Source: Peptoclostridium litorale DSM 5388
Lineage (GTDB): Bacteria > Bacillota > Clostridia > Peptostreptococcales > Peptostreptococcaceae
NCBI RefSeq assembly: GCF_900141635.1
Contig: NZ_FSRH01000016.1
Coordinates: 19,280 to 83,279 of the forward strand
Direction: 5' to 3'
Length of the DNA stretch: 64,000 nt
Below the pieces are notes generated by a model that worked only from the letters and a program-made list of their open reading frames with translations, had not been told where the DNA came from and did no database searches. Both the position numbers and the translations under genes were made by a program. Shown here in pieces: positions 27,241 through 35,649 of this stretch; within the stretch, counting starts at the first letter, position 1; each line of letters begins with the position of its first letter.

Positions 27241-28335
27241 TTATTTCCTTGCCCCTGTTTCAACATAGTTTACAAGTTCCTGCACGCTCATGCCTGCAAG
27301 CCCTAGATTTTCAACAGTTCTTCCGCCTTTATCTATATCTTCGCCAAGCATGTATTCTCCAAGCTTAACTATGGTTTCCATTCTGTCCACGTTTACGCCT
27401 GCAAGTTTTCCAAGCGACACTATTGCCTTTAGAGAATTTGGTACGTCTTCAAGAACATATCTTGTCTTAAGTGTCTTTTGGCCCATTATTCCATCATATG
27501 ACTTATTCACTTTAACCTGGTCTGCAAAAGTGTCTCCGTAGGCATCATACATAACTTCAAACCACTCCGTCATAGGTCTTAGCTCAAGTCCAAGAACTCT
27601 TCCAAGCTCAAGCCTCTCCTTGTCCATATCTTCAATATACTGTCCTACTGTAGGAGTGAATCCATCATAGTAATACTGCCATTCTCCTTCGCTTTCTATC
27701 CTAGCAACATTAAGCAGCGATGGCGCTGGATGCAGCATTGCATTTATATTTTCAAGGCTTGTTGCAAGAACGTTCTTTCCTTCCTTGAATTCAGGGAAAG
27801 CAGTGTTCAGAGCCTCAACAACCTTCTTATTTTGAGTGGCAGGAAGAGCTGCAACCTCGTTTATATTTTTCACGCCGAATATGTACGCCTCTCCAGGTAC
27901 CTTTGCCCTACATGCATAAAGTAGTGTTTGAGTCTCAGCTACAACAACATCCGCCTTGCAGCCGCTTTCATCAAGCACCCTTCTAAACTCAAGGGCTCCA
28001 CAGCTCGCACCGGGGTGAAGCACTACAATCTGTCCGTCTTCAAGGTGAGGTGCACATGCCTTGGCTATGCTTGCATGGTAAAGTGATGGAAGCACCACTA
28101 CCACTATGTCAGTACCCTCGATCACCTTTGAAATGTCAGTGCTCGCCATATCAACCTTTCCAAATCCCTGAACAGCTCCTGTAAGCTCTATTCCGCCCTT
28201 TTCATTTATGGCGTCTACAGTCTTTTCAAATACGTCATATAGCTTTACTGAAAATCCCTTCACTCCTATGTGTCCGGCCATCGCCTGTCCGCCGTTACCT
28301 CCACCTACTATTGCCCAATTAAGTTTCTTACTCAT
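27241..28335 (-). CDS. NAD/NADP-dependent octopine/nopaline-type dehydrogenase (copy 2)
   Basis: This 364-aa paralogue of the enzyme at 20524 is alignable without gaps over nearly the whole length and shares most residues. The Rossmann motif GGGNGGQAMAGH, the LPSLYHASIAKACAP segment and NAMLHPAPSLLN are intact. The start is ATG after GGGAGGGG. The two copies differ most in the middle of the Rossmann domain and the C-terminal tail, so substrate or cofactor preference may differ. It has its own regulatory region with two operator copies and is followed by hairpins, so it is probably monocistronic. Confidence 0.88.
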   Translation of the reverse strand: MSKKLNWAIVGGGNGGQAMAGHIGVKGFSVKLYDVFEKTVDAINEKGGIELTGAVQGFGKVDMASTDISKVIEGTDIVVVVLPSLYHASIAKACAPHLEDGQIVVLHPGASCGALEFRRVLDESGCKADVVVAETQTLLYACRAKVPGEAYIFGVKNINEVAALPATQNKKVVEALNTAFPEFKEGKNVLATSLENINAMLHPAPSLLNVARIESEGEWQYYYDGFTPTVGQYIEDMDKERLELGRVLGLELRPMTEWFEVMYDAYGDTFADQVKVNKSYDGIMGQKTLKTRYVLEDVPNSLKAIVSLGKLAGVNVDRMETIVKLGEYMLGEDIDKGGRTVENLGLAGMSVQELVNYVETGARK

Positions 28336-28363
28336 GTTATACCCCTCCCTTTCGATTGTCTGA

Positions 28364-28376
28364 TTGTCCTACATTT
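28364..28376 (-). promoter_or_regulatory. Proximal GntR-type operator of opine dehydrogenase 2
   Basis: TTGTCCTACAT at 28364-28374 matches the operator core and lies about 30 bp upstream of the start codon, downstream of the distal promoter. It could act as a roadblock or as the second site for looping. The interval 28392-28414 contains an 8-bp hairpin, and 28453-28466 contains a perfect 14-bp palindrome (TATACCGTGGTATA). Confidence 0.5.
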
Positions 28377-28651
28377 AATTCGATTTTTTTAGTAAAGAGC
28401 ACTAGACTCTTTACCATAGACTTTTAAACACTCTCCCCTTCAAAGACAAAACTATACCGTGGTATATGCGCCCCCTTTTCAACAGATTTTTTACATTCTC
28501 CATTTAAATCAAGGAATAGCATTTTTATTTGAAATCTTATGTTTTGTGGAACCTAAAATAACGCTGTGTCATTTGTTTGAAATCGGATTCAATCATACTT
28601 TCAATCATTTATCTTAGCTGCGTGCACAATTGAATGTCTATTTCAAACTTT

Positions 28652-28685
28652 GTTTAATTGTACTACAATTAAACAACTATTTCAA
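28652..28685 (-). promoter_or_regulatory. Distal promoter with perfect 23-bp palindromic operator
   Basis: Positions 28652-28674 form a perfect palindrome with 11-base arms around one central base. The core is ATTGTACTACAAT. On the minus strand TACAAT (28657-28662) and TTGAAA (28680-28685) form a promoter with 17-bp spacing. The transcript would have a leader of about 310 nt before opine dehydrogenase 2. Confidence 0.75.
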
Positions 28686-28743
28686 TGGGTTTTTTGGATT
28701 TTTTGCAAATATATTTTTCCTGCAATCTCCTTTTTATTCCAAA

Positions 28744-28777
28744 TAAAAACCACCCGGTAATTTTCACCGGATGGTCT
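28744..28777 (-). terminator. Terminator at the end of the exopolysaccharide locus
   Basis: On the minus strand ACCATCCGGT pairs with ACCGGGTGGT (one G-T pair) around a 7-base AT-rich loop, followed by TTTTTAT. It lies 29 bp after the flippase stop codon. Confidence 0.85.
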
Positions 28778-28805
28778 GTTTAACTAATGCTGGTTCTAAT
28801 CCCTT

Positions 28806-30092
28806 TTAGCTGCTGGCCTCTTCACCCCTGTCATTTTCACTTCTGGTTTTCATATAGTAGTATGCGGAAAGCGCAAAGCCAATGGATATTGATATGAACG
28901 TGGCCATAGCAGCCCCTCTTCCCTGATATGCGGGTATCAGCACATAGTTCATTCCTATGTTTGCAAGAGTGCTTATTATGTTGAGAAAAAGCACTTTCGA
29001 CTGCTTTTCATTTGCCACAAGGTAGGTTCCGAGGTAGTAATTCACAAACAGCATTGGCATTGCAAATCCGAATATTTGGAGTATGTGGTATGCCGGAAGG
29101 TAGTCTCTTCCAAAGAGCAGAAGTATGCCCAGCTTTGCAAATATGAATATCCCTGCGGCAACTATTATGCCTCCTGCAAAATTCATTTTAAGCACATAAA
29201 CGCTCTTTTGCTCGTCGAGCGACTTGTTGCTGAGTTTTGGAAGAAGCACAGTAGTCATTACAGACGGGAATATCAAAAGGTTTGTGAGTATCCTTTTTGA
29301 TGCGCTGTAATACCCTGTTTCTACGTCTCCCATGAACGCATTTATCATCATGACGTCTATTTGCATTGCAAGCAGAGTTATTATGGAGTTCACAAACAGG
29401 GGCGAACTCTTTTTCACAAGAGCCAAAACCTCGCTTGACCTCACCTTCACATATTTAAGTTTGTATCTTCTTATCGCCTTGTTCATGCTCATTGCAACCG
29501 TCAGCCCGCGGCTGACCAGATAAGCCCCGGCTACAAGCTCCAGCTTTATGCCCTTTGGCCCCAGCAGTACAAATGCGCTTGTGCATATGAGAAGCAGCAC
29601 ATAGTCCAGCACGTCATAAAGCGCCATATAGTGCATCTCCTCACTTGACTGGAAGCATATCTTTGGAACCTTTATGAAGTTTTGCATCAAAAACGCAGCC
29701 CAAAATATTAACGCAGCCACCTCCATATCTACAACTCCAGATATGCCCATGAAAACAAACACAATGCTCATTATAGCTGTCATAAAAAATCTCGAAGTGA
29801 CATTCATTGATATGTACCTGTCCATGCTGTCTTTGTCCTTTGATATTTGCACCACTGAAAATATGTCGGTTCCAAGGTCGAGAAATATTGCCAGTATGCT
29901 CATGAGCGCAGTATAGTATCCAAACCTTCCGTAAAGCTCTACTCCAAGATATCTGGCTATTATTGTAGTGACCAAAAGCCCAAAGGCTATGTTCATGAAA
30001 TGAGCCGCGGTTATGAAAAAACTGTTTCTGGCCACTTTGCTCTCTTTAATCTTTTTTACATCAAGCTTCTTTGCAATTTCCTCCCTGCGCAT
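28806..30092 (-). CDS. Polysaccharide repeat-unit flippase (Wzx-like)
   Basis: This 428-aa membrane protein with 12-14 helices belongs to the MOP/oligosaccharide flippase family. It would flip undecaprenyl-linked repeat units across the membrane. Typical features are the opening FFITAAHFMNIAFGLLVTTIIARYLG, of which ARYLG and the following YGRFGYYTA are diagnostic, and YYSASKRILTNLLIFP in the middle. I chose the ATG at 30092 after GGTGAGG over the upstream GTG. It is the last gene of the locus. Confidence 0.88.
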   Translation of the reverse strand: MRREEIAKKLDVKKIKESKVARNSFFITAAHFMNIAFGLLVTTIIARYLGVELYGRFGYYTALMSILAIFLDLGTDIFSVVQISKDKDSMDRYISMNVTSRFFMTAIMSIVFVFMGISGVVDMEVAALIFWAAFLMQNFIKVPKICFQSSEEMHYMALYDVLDYVLLLICTSAFVLLGPKGIKLELVAGAYLVSRGLTVAMSMNKAIRRYKLKYVKVRSSEVLALVKKSSPLFVNSIITLLAMQIDVMMINAFMGDVETGYYSASKRILTNLLIFPSVMTTVLLPKLSNKSLDEQKSVYVLKMNFAGGIIVAAGIFIFAKLGILLLFGRDYLPAYHILQIFGFAMPMLFVNYYLGTYLVANEKQSKVLFLNIISTLANIGMNYVLIPAYQGRGAAMATFISISIGFALSAYYYMKTRSENDRGEEASS

Positions 30093-30170
30093 ATGCCTCA
30101 CCCCCGCCCAAGTTCCCTATAAAGCAAATGCTGCAGTACTAATGTCTGCAGCATTATAATACTGATGTCA

Positions 30171-31034
30171 TCATTCATTTTCCTTGAGGCTTTGAAGCCT
30201 TTTCACCTCTTCTTCGTCTTTTGTCTCCTTCTCTTCCTTTAGATATTCAGCATTTTGCTCTCTGTAGTGTATGGCAGTAACTTCATCCAAGAATCCTATC
30301 CTTGCGCCAAGCATCCTGAGCCTGTCAAAAAACTCCCCGTCATATGGCATCTGGTATTTCCAGCAGTCTCTTGAATACCTCAAAAATGCCAGCCTCTTGT
30401 TGTACATTACTGAAGCGTGCGAAACCCTTCCCCACTCGAATATCCCGTCTCCAACAGTGTCCCAGACGTCCTCTTCAAGCTCTCTTTTCACCTTGGAATA
30501 TACAACCTCATAGTTGTTTTCCATTGCGAAATTCACGAGCTTTTCAAGGTGATCCGGATGCCATTCGTCATCGTCGTCAGTAGTCGCTATCCAGTCTCCC
30601 ATGCAAAGGTCCAGAGCCTGAGTGAGCGCAGTGTATCCCGGAACAAACCACCTTTTTTCACTGTCCATGAAGTGCTCCTTAGGATACGCCTGTGAATTAT
30701 AATATCTTATCCTCGGGTCATCCAGGCTCCTTACGAGCTCTTCCGTATTGTCGCTGCAGTGGTCGGCCACTATTACAACCTCGAAGTTCTGGTATGTCTG
30801 CCTCAGTATTCCCTTTAAAGTCCTGTTTACAAGTATGTCAGCCCTGTTGTATGTGGGTATTCTTATCGATATGAGAGGGTTCTCCTTCTTTATGGGGTAT
30901 ATGTCCCTGTTTTCCTGAATCCTTTGCCTGTCAAACCTGTTTTTCAAATAGTAAAGTGAAAAAAATCTGTAAATTCCCCTTTTGCTGTCCTCCCTTATGA
31001 GATTCACCCTTCTTTTTATCTTTTTAGAAAGCAT
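30171..31034 (-). CDS. Family 2 glycosyltransferase
   Basis: This 287-aa cytoplasmic GT-A glycosyltransferase starts its catalytic domain at about residue 55. Visible motifs are ISIRIPTYNRADIL, VIVADHCSDNTEE and the metal-binding DDDDEWHPDHLEKLV (DXD). An N-terminal basic stretch of about 50 residues precedes it. The ATG at 31034 was preferred, 6 nt after GGGGTG. It lies between rfbD and the flippase gene, so it probably adds a sugar, possibly rhamnose, to the repeat unit (inference). Confidence 0.85.
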   Translation of the reverse strand: MLSKKIKRRVNLIREDSKRGIYRFFSLYYLKNRFDRQRIQENRDIYPIKKENPLISIRIPTYNRADILVNRTLKGILRQTYQNFEVVIVADHCSDNTEELVRSLDDPRIRYYNSQAYPKEHFMDSEKRWFVPGYTALTQALDLCMGDWIATTDDDDEWHPDHLEKLVNFAMENNYEVVYSKVKRELEEDVWDTVGDGIFEWGRVSHASVMYNKRLAFLRYSRDCWKYQMPYDGEFFDRLRMLGARIGFLDEVTAIHYREQNAEYLKEEKETKDEEEVKRLQSLKENE

Positions 31035-31051
31035 ATCCATCACCCCTTTTC

Positions 31052-31897
31052 CTAAAGATATGTACTCAAAAATTCTTTGAGGGCATCCTGCCAGCTCCTC
31101 ATATAGTAGCCATGATCCCTTTCTAGCCTTCTATTTTGAAGTACTGAATACGAAGGTCTCAGCGCATCCCTTCCCGTCTGTTGGGTTCTTATGGGAATCA
31201 CATCTATATCCTTTTCCGCAATACTGAATATCTCCCTTGCAAAACCGTTCCAGCTGCACTGCCCGCTGTTTGTAACATGGTAGAGCCCGTAGTCATCTGT
31301 GCTTATCAAATGCTCTATGGCCATTGCAAGATCCAGTGAGTATGTCGGAGTTCCCACCTGATCGTCCACCACTTTTATTTCACTCTTTTGCTCCGACAGA
31401 GAAAGCATTGTCTTTAGAAAATTGTTTCCATGCGCTCCGTACAGCCATGCTGTCCTGAGCAAAAAATGCCTTGAACAAGCTGCACTTACAAGTCTTTCCG
31501 CCTCGACCTTTGACATTCCATACACGTTCAAAGGGTTGGTGTCATCCTCTTCCACATAAGGCGAGCTCTTCTTCCCGTCGAATACATAGTCGCTTGAGAT
31601 ATGCACAAACTTAGCGCCCACCTCTTCGCAGGCGATAGCCAGGTTTTCAGGGCCCTTTGAGTTCACCAAAAATGCAAACGCCTCTTCACTTTCGGCCCTG
31701 TCTACATTGTTGTATGCAGCTGCATTTATTACCACCGACGGCCTTATATCCCGTATAAACCTTGCCACCTCGTCCCTGTCCGTAATATCCAGATTCTCTC
31801 TCTCTGTTCCCACCACATTGTATTTTCCCTTGAGAAGATTTGAAAGTTCAGTCCCAAGTTGCCCCTTGCATCCGCTTATAAGCAGTTTTTCCACCAC
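31052..31897 (-). CDS. rfbD: dTDP-4-dehydrorhamnose reductase
   Basis: This enzyme catalyses the last step of dTDP-L-rhamnose synthesis, using NAD(P)H. The 281-aa SDR-type protein has the nucleotide-binding motif SGCKGQLGTEL, NAAAYNNVDRAESE, the catalytic pattern SSDYVFDG with YGMSKVEAE, and the C-terminal RPSYSVL. The start is ambiguous among closely spaced GTG codons, and 31897 fits the AGAGGG site best. It follows rfbB by 18 bp in the order A-C-B-D. Confidence 0.95.
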   Translation of the reverse strand: MVEKLLISGCKGQLGTELSNLLKGKYNVVGTERENLDITDRDEVARFIRDIRPSVVINAAAYNNVDRAESEEAFAFLVNSKGPENLAIACEEVGAKFVHISSDYVFDGKKSSPYVEEDDTNPLNVYGMSKVEAERLVSAACSRHFLLRTAWLYGAHGNNFLKTMLSLSEQKSEIKVVDDQVGTPTYSLDLAMAIEHLISTDDYGLYHVTNSGQCSWNGFAREIFSIAEKDIDVIPIRTQQTGRDALRPSYSVLQNRRLERDHGYYMRSWQDALKEFLSTYL

Positions 31898-31915
31898 ATC
31901 CACCCTCTTTCAAGC

Positions 31916-32929
31916 TTATATTCTGCCATACATCCTGTCATAATAATCCATATACTCCTTGCTTCTAACCCTTTCAAGCCATATGCTGTTTTTTACATAC
32001 CAGTTTATGGTCTCGTTTATGCCGTCTTCAAACTCGTACATTGGCTTCCATCCCAGCTCCAATTGCATTTTGGATGAGTCTATGGCATACCTTCTGTCAT
32101 GCCCCAGCCTGTCAGTCACATGTTTTATGAGCTTTTCGTCGGCACCTGTGCTCTCTATTATGAGCCTTACTATCTCGATGTTTGTCTTTTCATTATTCCC
32201 TCCGATATTGTAGACCTCTCCCGGCCTTCCCCTGTGGAGGACCTCGTCTATGGCCCTGCAGTGATCGCTAACATGGAGCCAGTCCCTTATCTGAAGCCCG
32301 TCTCCGTACACCGGAAGCTGCATACCGCTCATTGCATTCGATATCATAAGCGGTATGAGCTTTTCTGGAAACTGATACGGGCCGTAGTTGTTTGAACACC
32401 TGGTTATAAGTACGTCCATTCCGTATGTCCTATGGTACGCCCTTGCAAGCATGTCGGCTGAAGCCTTGCTTGCCGAATAAGGGCTGTTTGGCATGAGCGG
32501 AGTGCTTTCAGTGAAAAATCCGCTCCCTCCCAGACTCCCGTAGACTTCATCCGTTGAAACCTGAAGATATCTCGAGACACCGTGCTTTCTCGAAGCCTCA
32601 AGAAGAACCTGTGTTCCAAGTACATTGGTCCTCACAAACGCCCCGGGGTCCTCTATGCTCCTGTCTACATGGGATTCAGCCGCGAAATTGACAACCATGT
32701 CTATGCCGCACTGGAATATGGAATCAACAAGTGCCTCGTTTGCTATGTCCCCTCTTATGAACCTGTACGAATCACTATCCTCTATGTCCCTTAGGTTCTC
32801 CAGGTTCCCCGCATATGTCAAAACGTCCAGATTCACTATGTTGTATCCGGTATGCCTTCTTAGCATGTGCCTTATGAAATTGCTCCCTATAAAGCCCGCC
32901 CCGCCCGTCACAAGAATAGTCTTTTTCAT
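31916..32929 (-). CDS. rfbB: dTDP-glucose 4,6-dehydratase
   Basis: This is the second step of dTDP-rhamnose synthesis. The 337-aa extended SDR enzyme has VTGGAGFIGSNFIRHML, AAESHVDRSI, the catalytic STDEVYGSLG and YSASKASADML, and the ending typical of RmlB. The ATG at 32929 was chosen because GGAGG lies 5 nt upstream. It sits 57 bp after rfbC. Confidence 0.96.
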   Translation of the reverse strand: MKKTILVTGGAGFIGSNFIRHMLRRHTGYNIVNLDVLTYAGNLENLRDIEDSDSYRFIRGDIANEALVDSIFQCGIDMVVNFAAESHVDRSIEDPGAFVRTNVLGTQVLLEASRKHGVSRYLQVSTDEVYGSLGGSGFFTESTPLMPNSPYSASKASADMLARAYHRTYGMDVLITRCSNNYGPYQFPEKLIPLMISNAMSGMQLPVYGDGLQIRDWLHVSDHCRAIDEVLHRGRPGEVYNIGGNNEKTNIEIVRLIIESTGADEKLIKHVTDRLGHDRRYAIDSSKMQLELGWKPMYEFEDGINETINWYVKNSIWLERVRSKEYMDYYDRMYGRI

Positions 32930-32986
32930 ATTGTCCTCCATTTCTCACCCATTGGATTTGCGCCGCGCATAGCCTTTTGGCCCGCA

Positions 32987-33544
32987 TTAAAATGAAAAAT
33001 TTGTCTCGCTGAGCTTTTTCAAGGATGCATCTTTTTTTGAAAGCTTTATATCTTCAATCCCTTCCGTAGGCCACTTTATACCTATTTGCGGATCATTCCA
33101 TATTATTCCGCATTCGTCTTCGGGATGGTAAAATTCAGTGCATTTGTATGTGAATTCCGCCACATCTGAAAGAACCAAGAATCCATGCGCAAAGCCCTCC
33201 GGAATGTAAAACTGCCTTTTGTTCTCCTGCGAAAGCTCAACTCCATGCCACCTGCCATACGTTGGAGAGCCTTTTCTGCAGTCGACTGCAACGTCAAACA
33301 CCTTGCCCGCCACCACTCTCACAAGCTTTGCCTGAGGATGCTCCTTTTGAAAGTGAAGCCCCCTCAATACCCCTTTTGAAGACTTGGAGTGATTATCCTG
33401 AACAAACTGCCTGTCTATGCCGTTTTGGGCGAATTCCCTCATATTATAGCTTTCCATGAAGAATCCCCTATCGTCCCCATACACCGTGGGCTCTATTACC
33501 AAAAGCCCCTCTATTTCAGTCCTTATAAATCTAAACTTTGACAA
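32987..33544 (-). CDS. rfbC: dTDP-4-dehydrorhamnose 3,5-epimerase
   Basis: This is the third step of dTDP-rhamnose synthesis. The 185-aa cupin-fold enzyme has [12 protein letters not shown], the catalytic [18 protein letters not shown] region (His and Lys), and the [16 protein letters not shown] motif. An upstream ATG gives an N-terminus not seen in the family. The TTG at 33544, after AGGGGAG, gives the usual length. It overlaps the end of rfbA by 22 bp, which implies tight coupling. Confidence 0.94.
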   Translation of the reverse strand: MSKFRFIRTEIEGLLVIEPTVYGDDRGFFMESYNMREFAQNGIDRQFVQDNHSKSSKGVLRGLHFQKEHPQAKLVRVVAGKVFDVAVDCRKGSPTYGRWHGVELSQENKRQFYIPEGFAHGFLVLSDVAEFTYKCTEFYHPEDECGIIWNDPQIGIKWPTEGIEDIKLSKKDASLKKLSETNFSF

Positions 33545-34431
33545 TGGCACTCCCCTCCGTTTTTGCACTCGTTTGCGATGTCCAGTATGTATCTGCCGTA
33601 ATCCGTCTTTAAAAGAGGTTTGGCAAGCTCTTCAAGCCTTTTCCCATCTATATAACCCATCCTGAAAGCTATCTCCTCTATGCACGCTATATAAAATCCC
33701 TGCCTTTTTTGTATGGCTTCGATGAAATTGCTGGCGTCAAGCAGTGTCGTATGGGTCCCAGTGTCAAGCCACGCCATTCCACGCCCGAAAAGCTCAACGC
33801 TGAGCTGCCCCCTTCTCAGGTACTCCTCATTCACGGATGTTATCTCAAGCTCTCCCCTGGCAGAAGGCTTAATGTTTTTGGCTATTTGCACAACCTGCTC
33901 GTCGTAAAAATAAAGCCCCGGAATTGCATAATTCGACTTCGGAACCTGCGGCTTTTCTTCAAGCGATGTAACCCTGCCCGATTCGTCAAATCCAACCACC
34001 CCGAACTCTTCAGGATGCTTTACATAATAGCCGAATATCACTGCCCCTTCTTCAGTTGATGCAGCCCTTTTGAGAATCTGGGTAAAGCCCTGCCCGTGGA
34101 ATATGTTGTCTCCAAGCACAAGTGCGACCTTGTCCCCACCTATGAAATCCTCTCCTATTATGAAAGCCTCCGCAAGCCCCCTTGGCTCCTTTTGAACCCT
34201 GTAGCTTATGGATATTCCTATATCGCTTCCGTCGCCCAGCAGTTCCTCGTAGTGAGGGATGTCCCTCTCAGTCGATATTATGAGTATGTCCCTTATCCCT
34301 GCCAGCATGAGCACTGAGAGCGGATAGTATATCATGGGCTTGTCGTAAACCGGAAGAAGCTGCTTGGAAATCGATTTTGTTATGGGGTAGAGCCTGGTTC
34401 CCTTCCCACCCGCAAGAATTATCCCTTTCAT
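33523..34431 (-). CDS. rfbA: Glucose-1-phosphate thymidylyltransferase
   Basis: This is the first step of dTDP-rhamnose synthesis, forming dTDP-glucose. The 302-aa nucleotidyltransferase has the signature [32 protein letters not shown], and GDNIFHG. The second ATG (34431) is preferred, 6 nt after GGAAG. It is first of the four rhamnose genes and follows a glycosyltransferase gene by 14 bp. Confidence 0.96.
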   Translation of the reverse strand: MKGIILAGGKGTRLYPITKSISKQLLPVYDKPMIYYPLSVLMLAGIRDILIISTERDIPHYEELLGDGSDIGISISYRVQKEPRGLAEAFIIGEDFIGGDKVALVLGDNIFHGQGFTQILKRAASTEEGAVIFGYYVKHPEEFGVVGFDESGRVTSLEEKPQVPKSNYAIPGLYFYDEQVVQIAKNIKPSARGELEITSVNEEYLRRGQLSVELFGRGMAWLDTGTHTTLLDASNFIEAIQKRQGFYIACIEEIAFRMGYIDGKRLEELAKPLLKTDYGRYILDIANECKNGGECHCQSLDL

Positions 34432-34445
34432 AGACATCTTCCTTT

Positions 34446-35645
34446 CTATTTTTTCCCCTTTATATTTCTGTAAAAATACTCGTATCCTTCAATAAGTGCC
34501 TTGCTGGTATGCTCCCAGCCAAGCTCGTTTACGACCCTTTGATACCCGAGCTCTCCCATTCGAATTCTTCTGTCTTCATCGTCAATCAGCTCGACTATCT
34601 TGAGCGCCATGTCTTTCGAATCGTTTGGCTTTGCGTAGAGCGAAGCCCCTCCCGCAGAATGTCTCCCTTCTGTTAGATCAAACTGGACTATGGGCTTTTT
34701 TAGGGCCATGTATTCAAGCACCTTGTTCATTGTCGATTTGTCATTCATGTCATTGTATTCATCCGGATTTACGCATATGTCCGCGGTGTTGAGATATTCG
34801 AGAAGCACCTGGTCGCTCACCCTTCCGGTAAATTCAATCATGTCGTCAAGCCCCATGTTTGCTGTCCTTTTTCTGACCTCCCCCAGGTATGGTCCTCCCC
34901 CCACTATTCCAAAGAATATGTCGTCCCGCTTCATATGGTTTTTTATGTGGTGCGCTGCATCCAGAAGGTAGTCCATGCCCTCCTGTTGGCCTATCACGCC
35001 AACGTAGCCAACCATATAGCGCCTTCCTCTTTTTATCTCATGCTTTGGAGGCATTATCCTTAGCCTTTCGAGTCTCGGCCCGCTTCTTAGGACAAAAACC
35101 CTCTCCGGGCTCATGCCCCCTCTTTCTATGGCTATTTTCTTGTATGACTCGTTTGTGACAAAAGCCATGCAGGCGTTTTTGTATGTCAGCCTTTCAAGCA
35201 TTATCTGCGACTGGTAGAGCATTCCCCTCTTTTTGAATTTTGCATAAAACAGCTCCGGGCAGATGTCATGGTGGTCGAATATGTAATGCACTCCCCTGCT
35301 TTTGAATTTTCTTGCCACAAGAAATATGTTGTCGGGCGGGTTGCATCCGTGAATAACGTCAAATCCAACCTCCTCATACACCTTCTGCGCAAGCCTTGTC
35401 TCTTCCCTCAGAGCTGCCGAATATTCCCTGACATAGCCCCCAAATCCGTTGCCCTCCTTCGGAAGGTCGTGCCTGTATATGTGAACCCCTTCCAAAAGCT
35501 CATATTCACTTATATAGCCCTTCCCCTTGGGACATATCACCGATACGGTATATCCGTTTTTCACAAGGGTCGTGGCCTCCTGCCAGACCCTCGTGTCAAA
35601 AGGGACAGGCAGGTTTTCCACTATTATGAGAACTTTTCTGTCCAT
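34446..35645 (-). CDS. Family 4 glycosyltransferase
   Basis: This 399-aa GT-B enzyme starts [19 protein letters not shown], a pattern seen in exopolysaccharide glycosyltransferases. The C-terminal half has [18 protein letters not shown] and the donor-binding [14 protein letters not shown] (E-x7-E-like) region. It lies 5 bp after the GDP-mannose dehydrogenase gene, so donor supply and transfer may be linked. The acceptor and linkage are unknown. Confidence 0.88.
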   Translation of the reverse strand: MDRKVLIIVENLPVPFDTRVWQEATTLVKNGYTVSVICPKGKGYISEYELLEGVHIYRHDLPKEGNGFGGYVREYSAALREETRLAQKVYEEVGFDVIHGCNPPDNIFLVARKFKSRGVHYIFDHHDICPELFYAKFKKRGMLYQSQIMLERLTYKNACMAFVTNESYKKIAIERGGMSPERVFVLRSGPRLERLRIMPPKHEIKRGRRYMVGYVGVIGQQEGMDYLLDAAHHIKNHMKRDDIFFGIVGGGPYLGEVRKRTANMGLDDMIEFTGRVSDQVLLEYLNTADICVNPDEYNDMNDKSTMNKVLEYMALKKPIVQFDLTEGRHSAGGASLYAKPNDSKDMALKIVELIDDEDRRIRMGELGYQRVVNELGWEHTSKALIEGYEYFYRNIKGKK

Positions 35646-35649
35646 ATCA

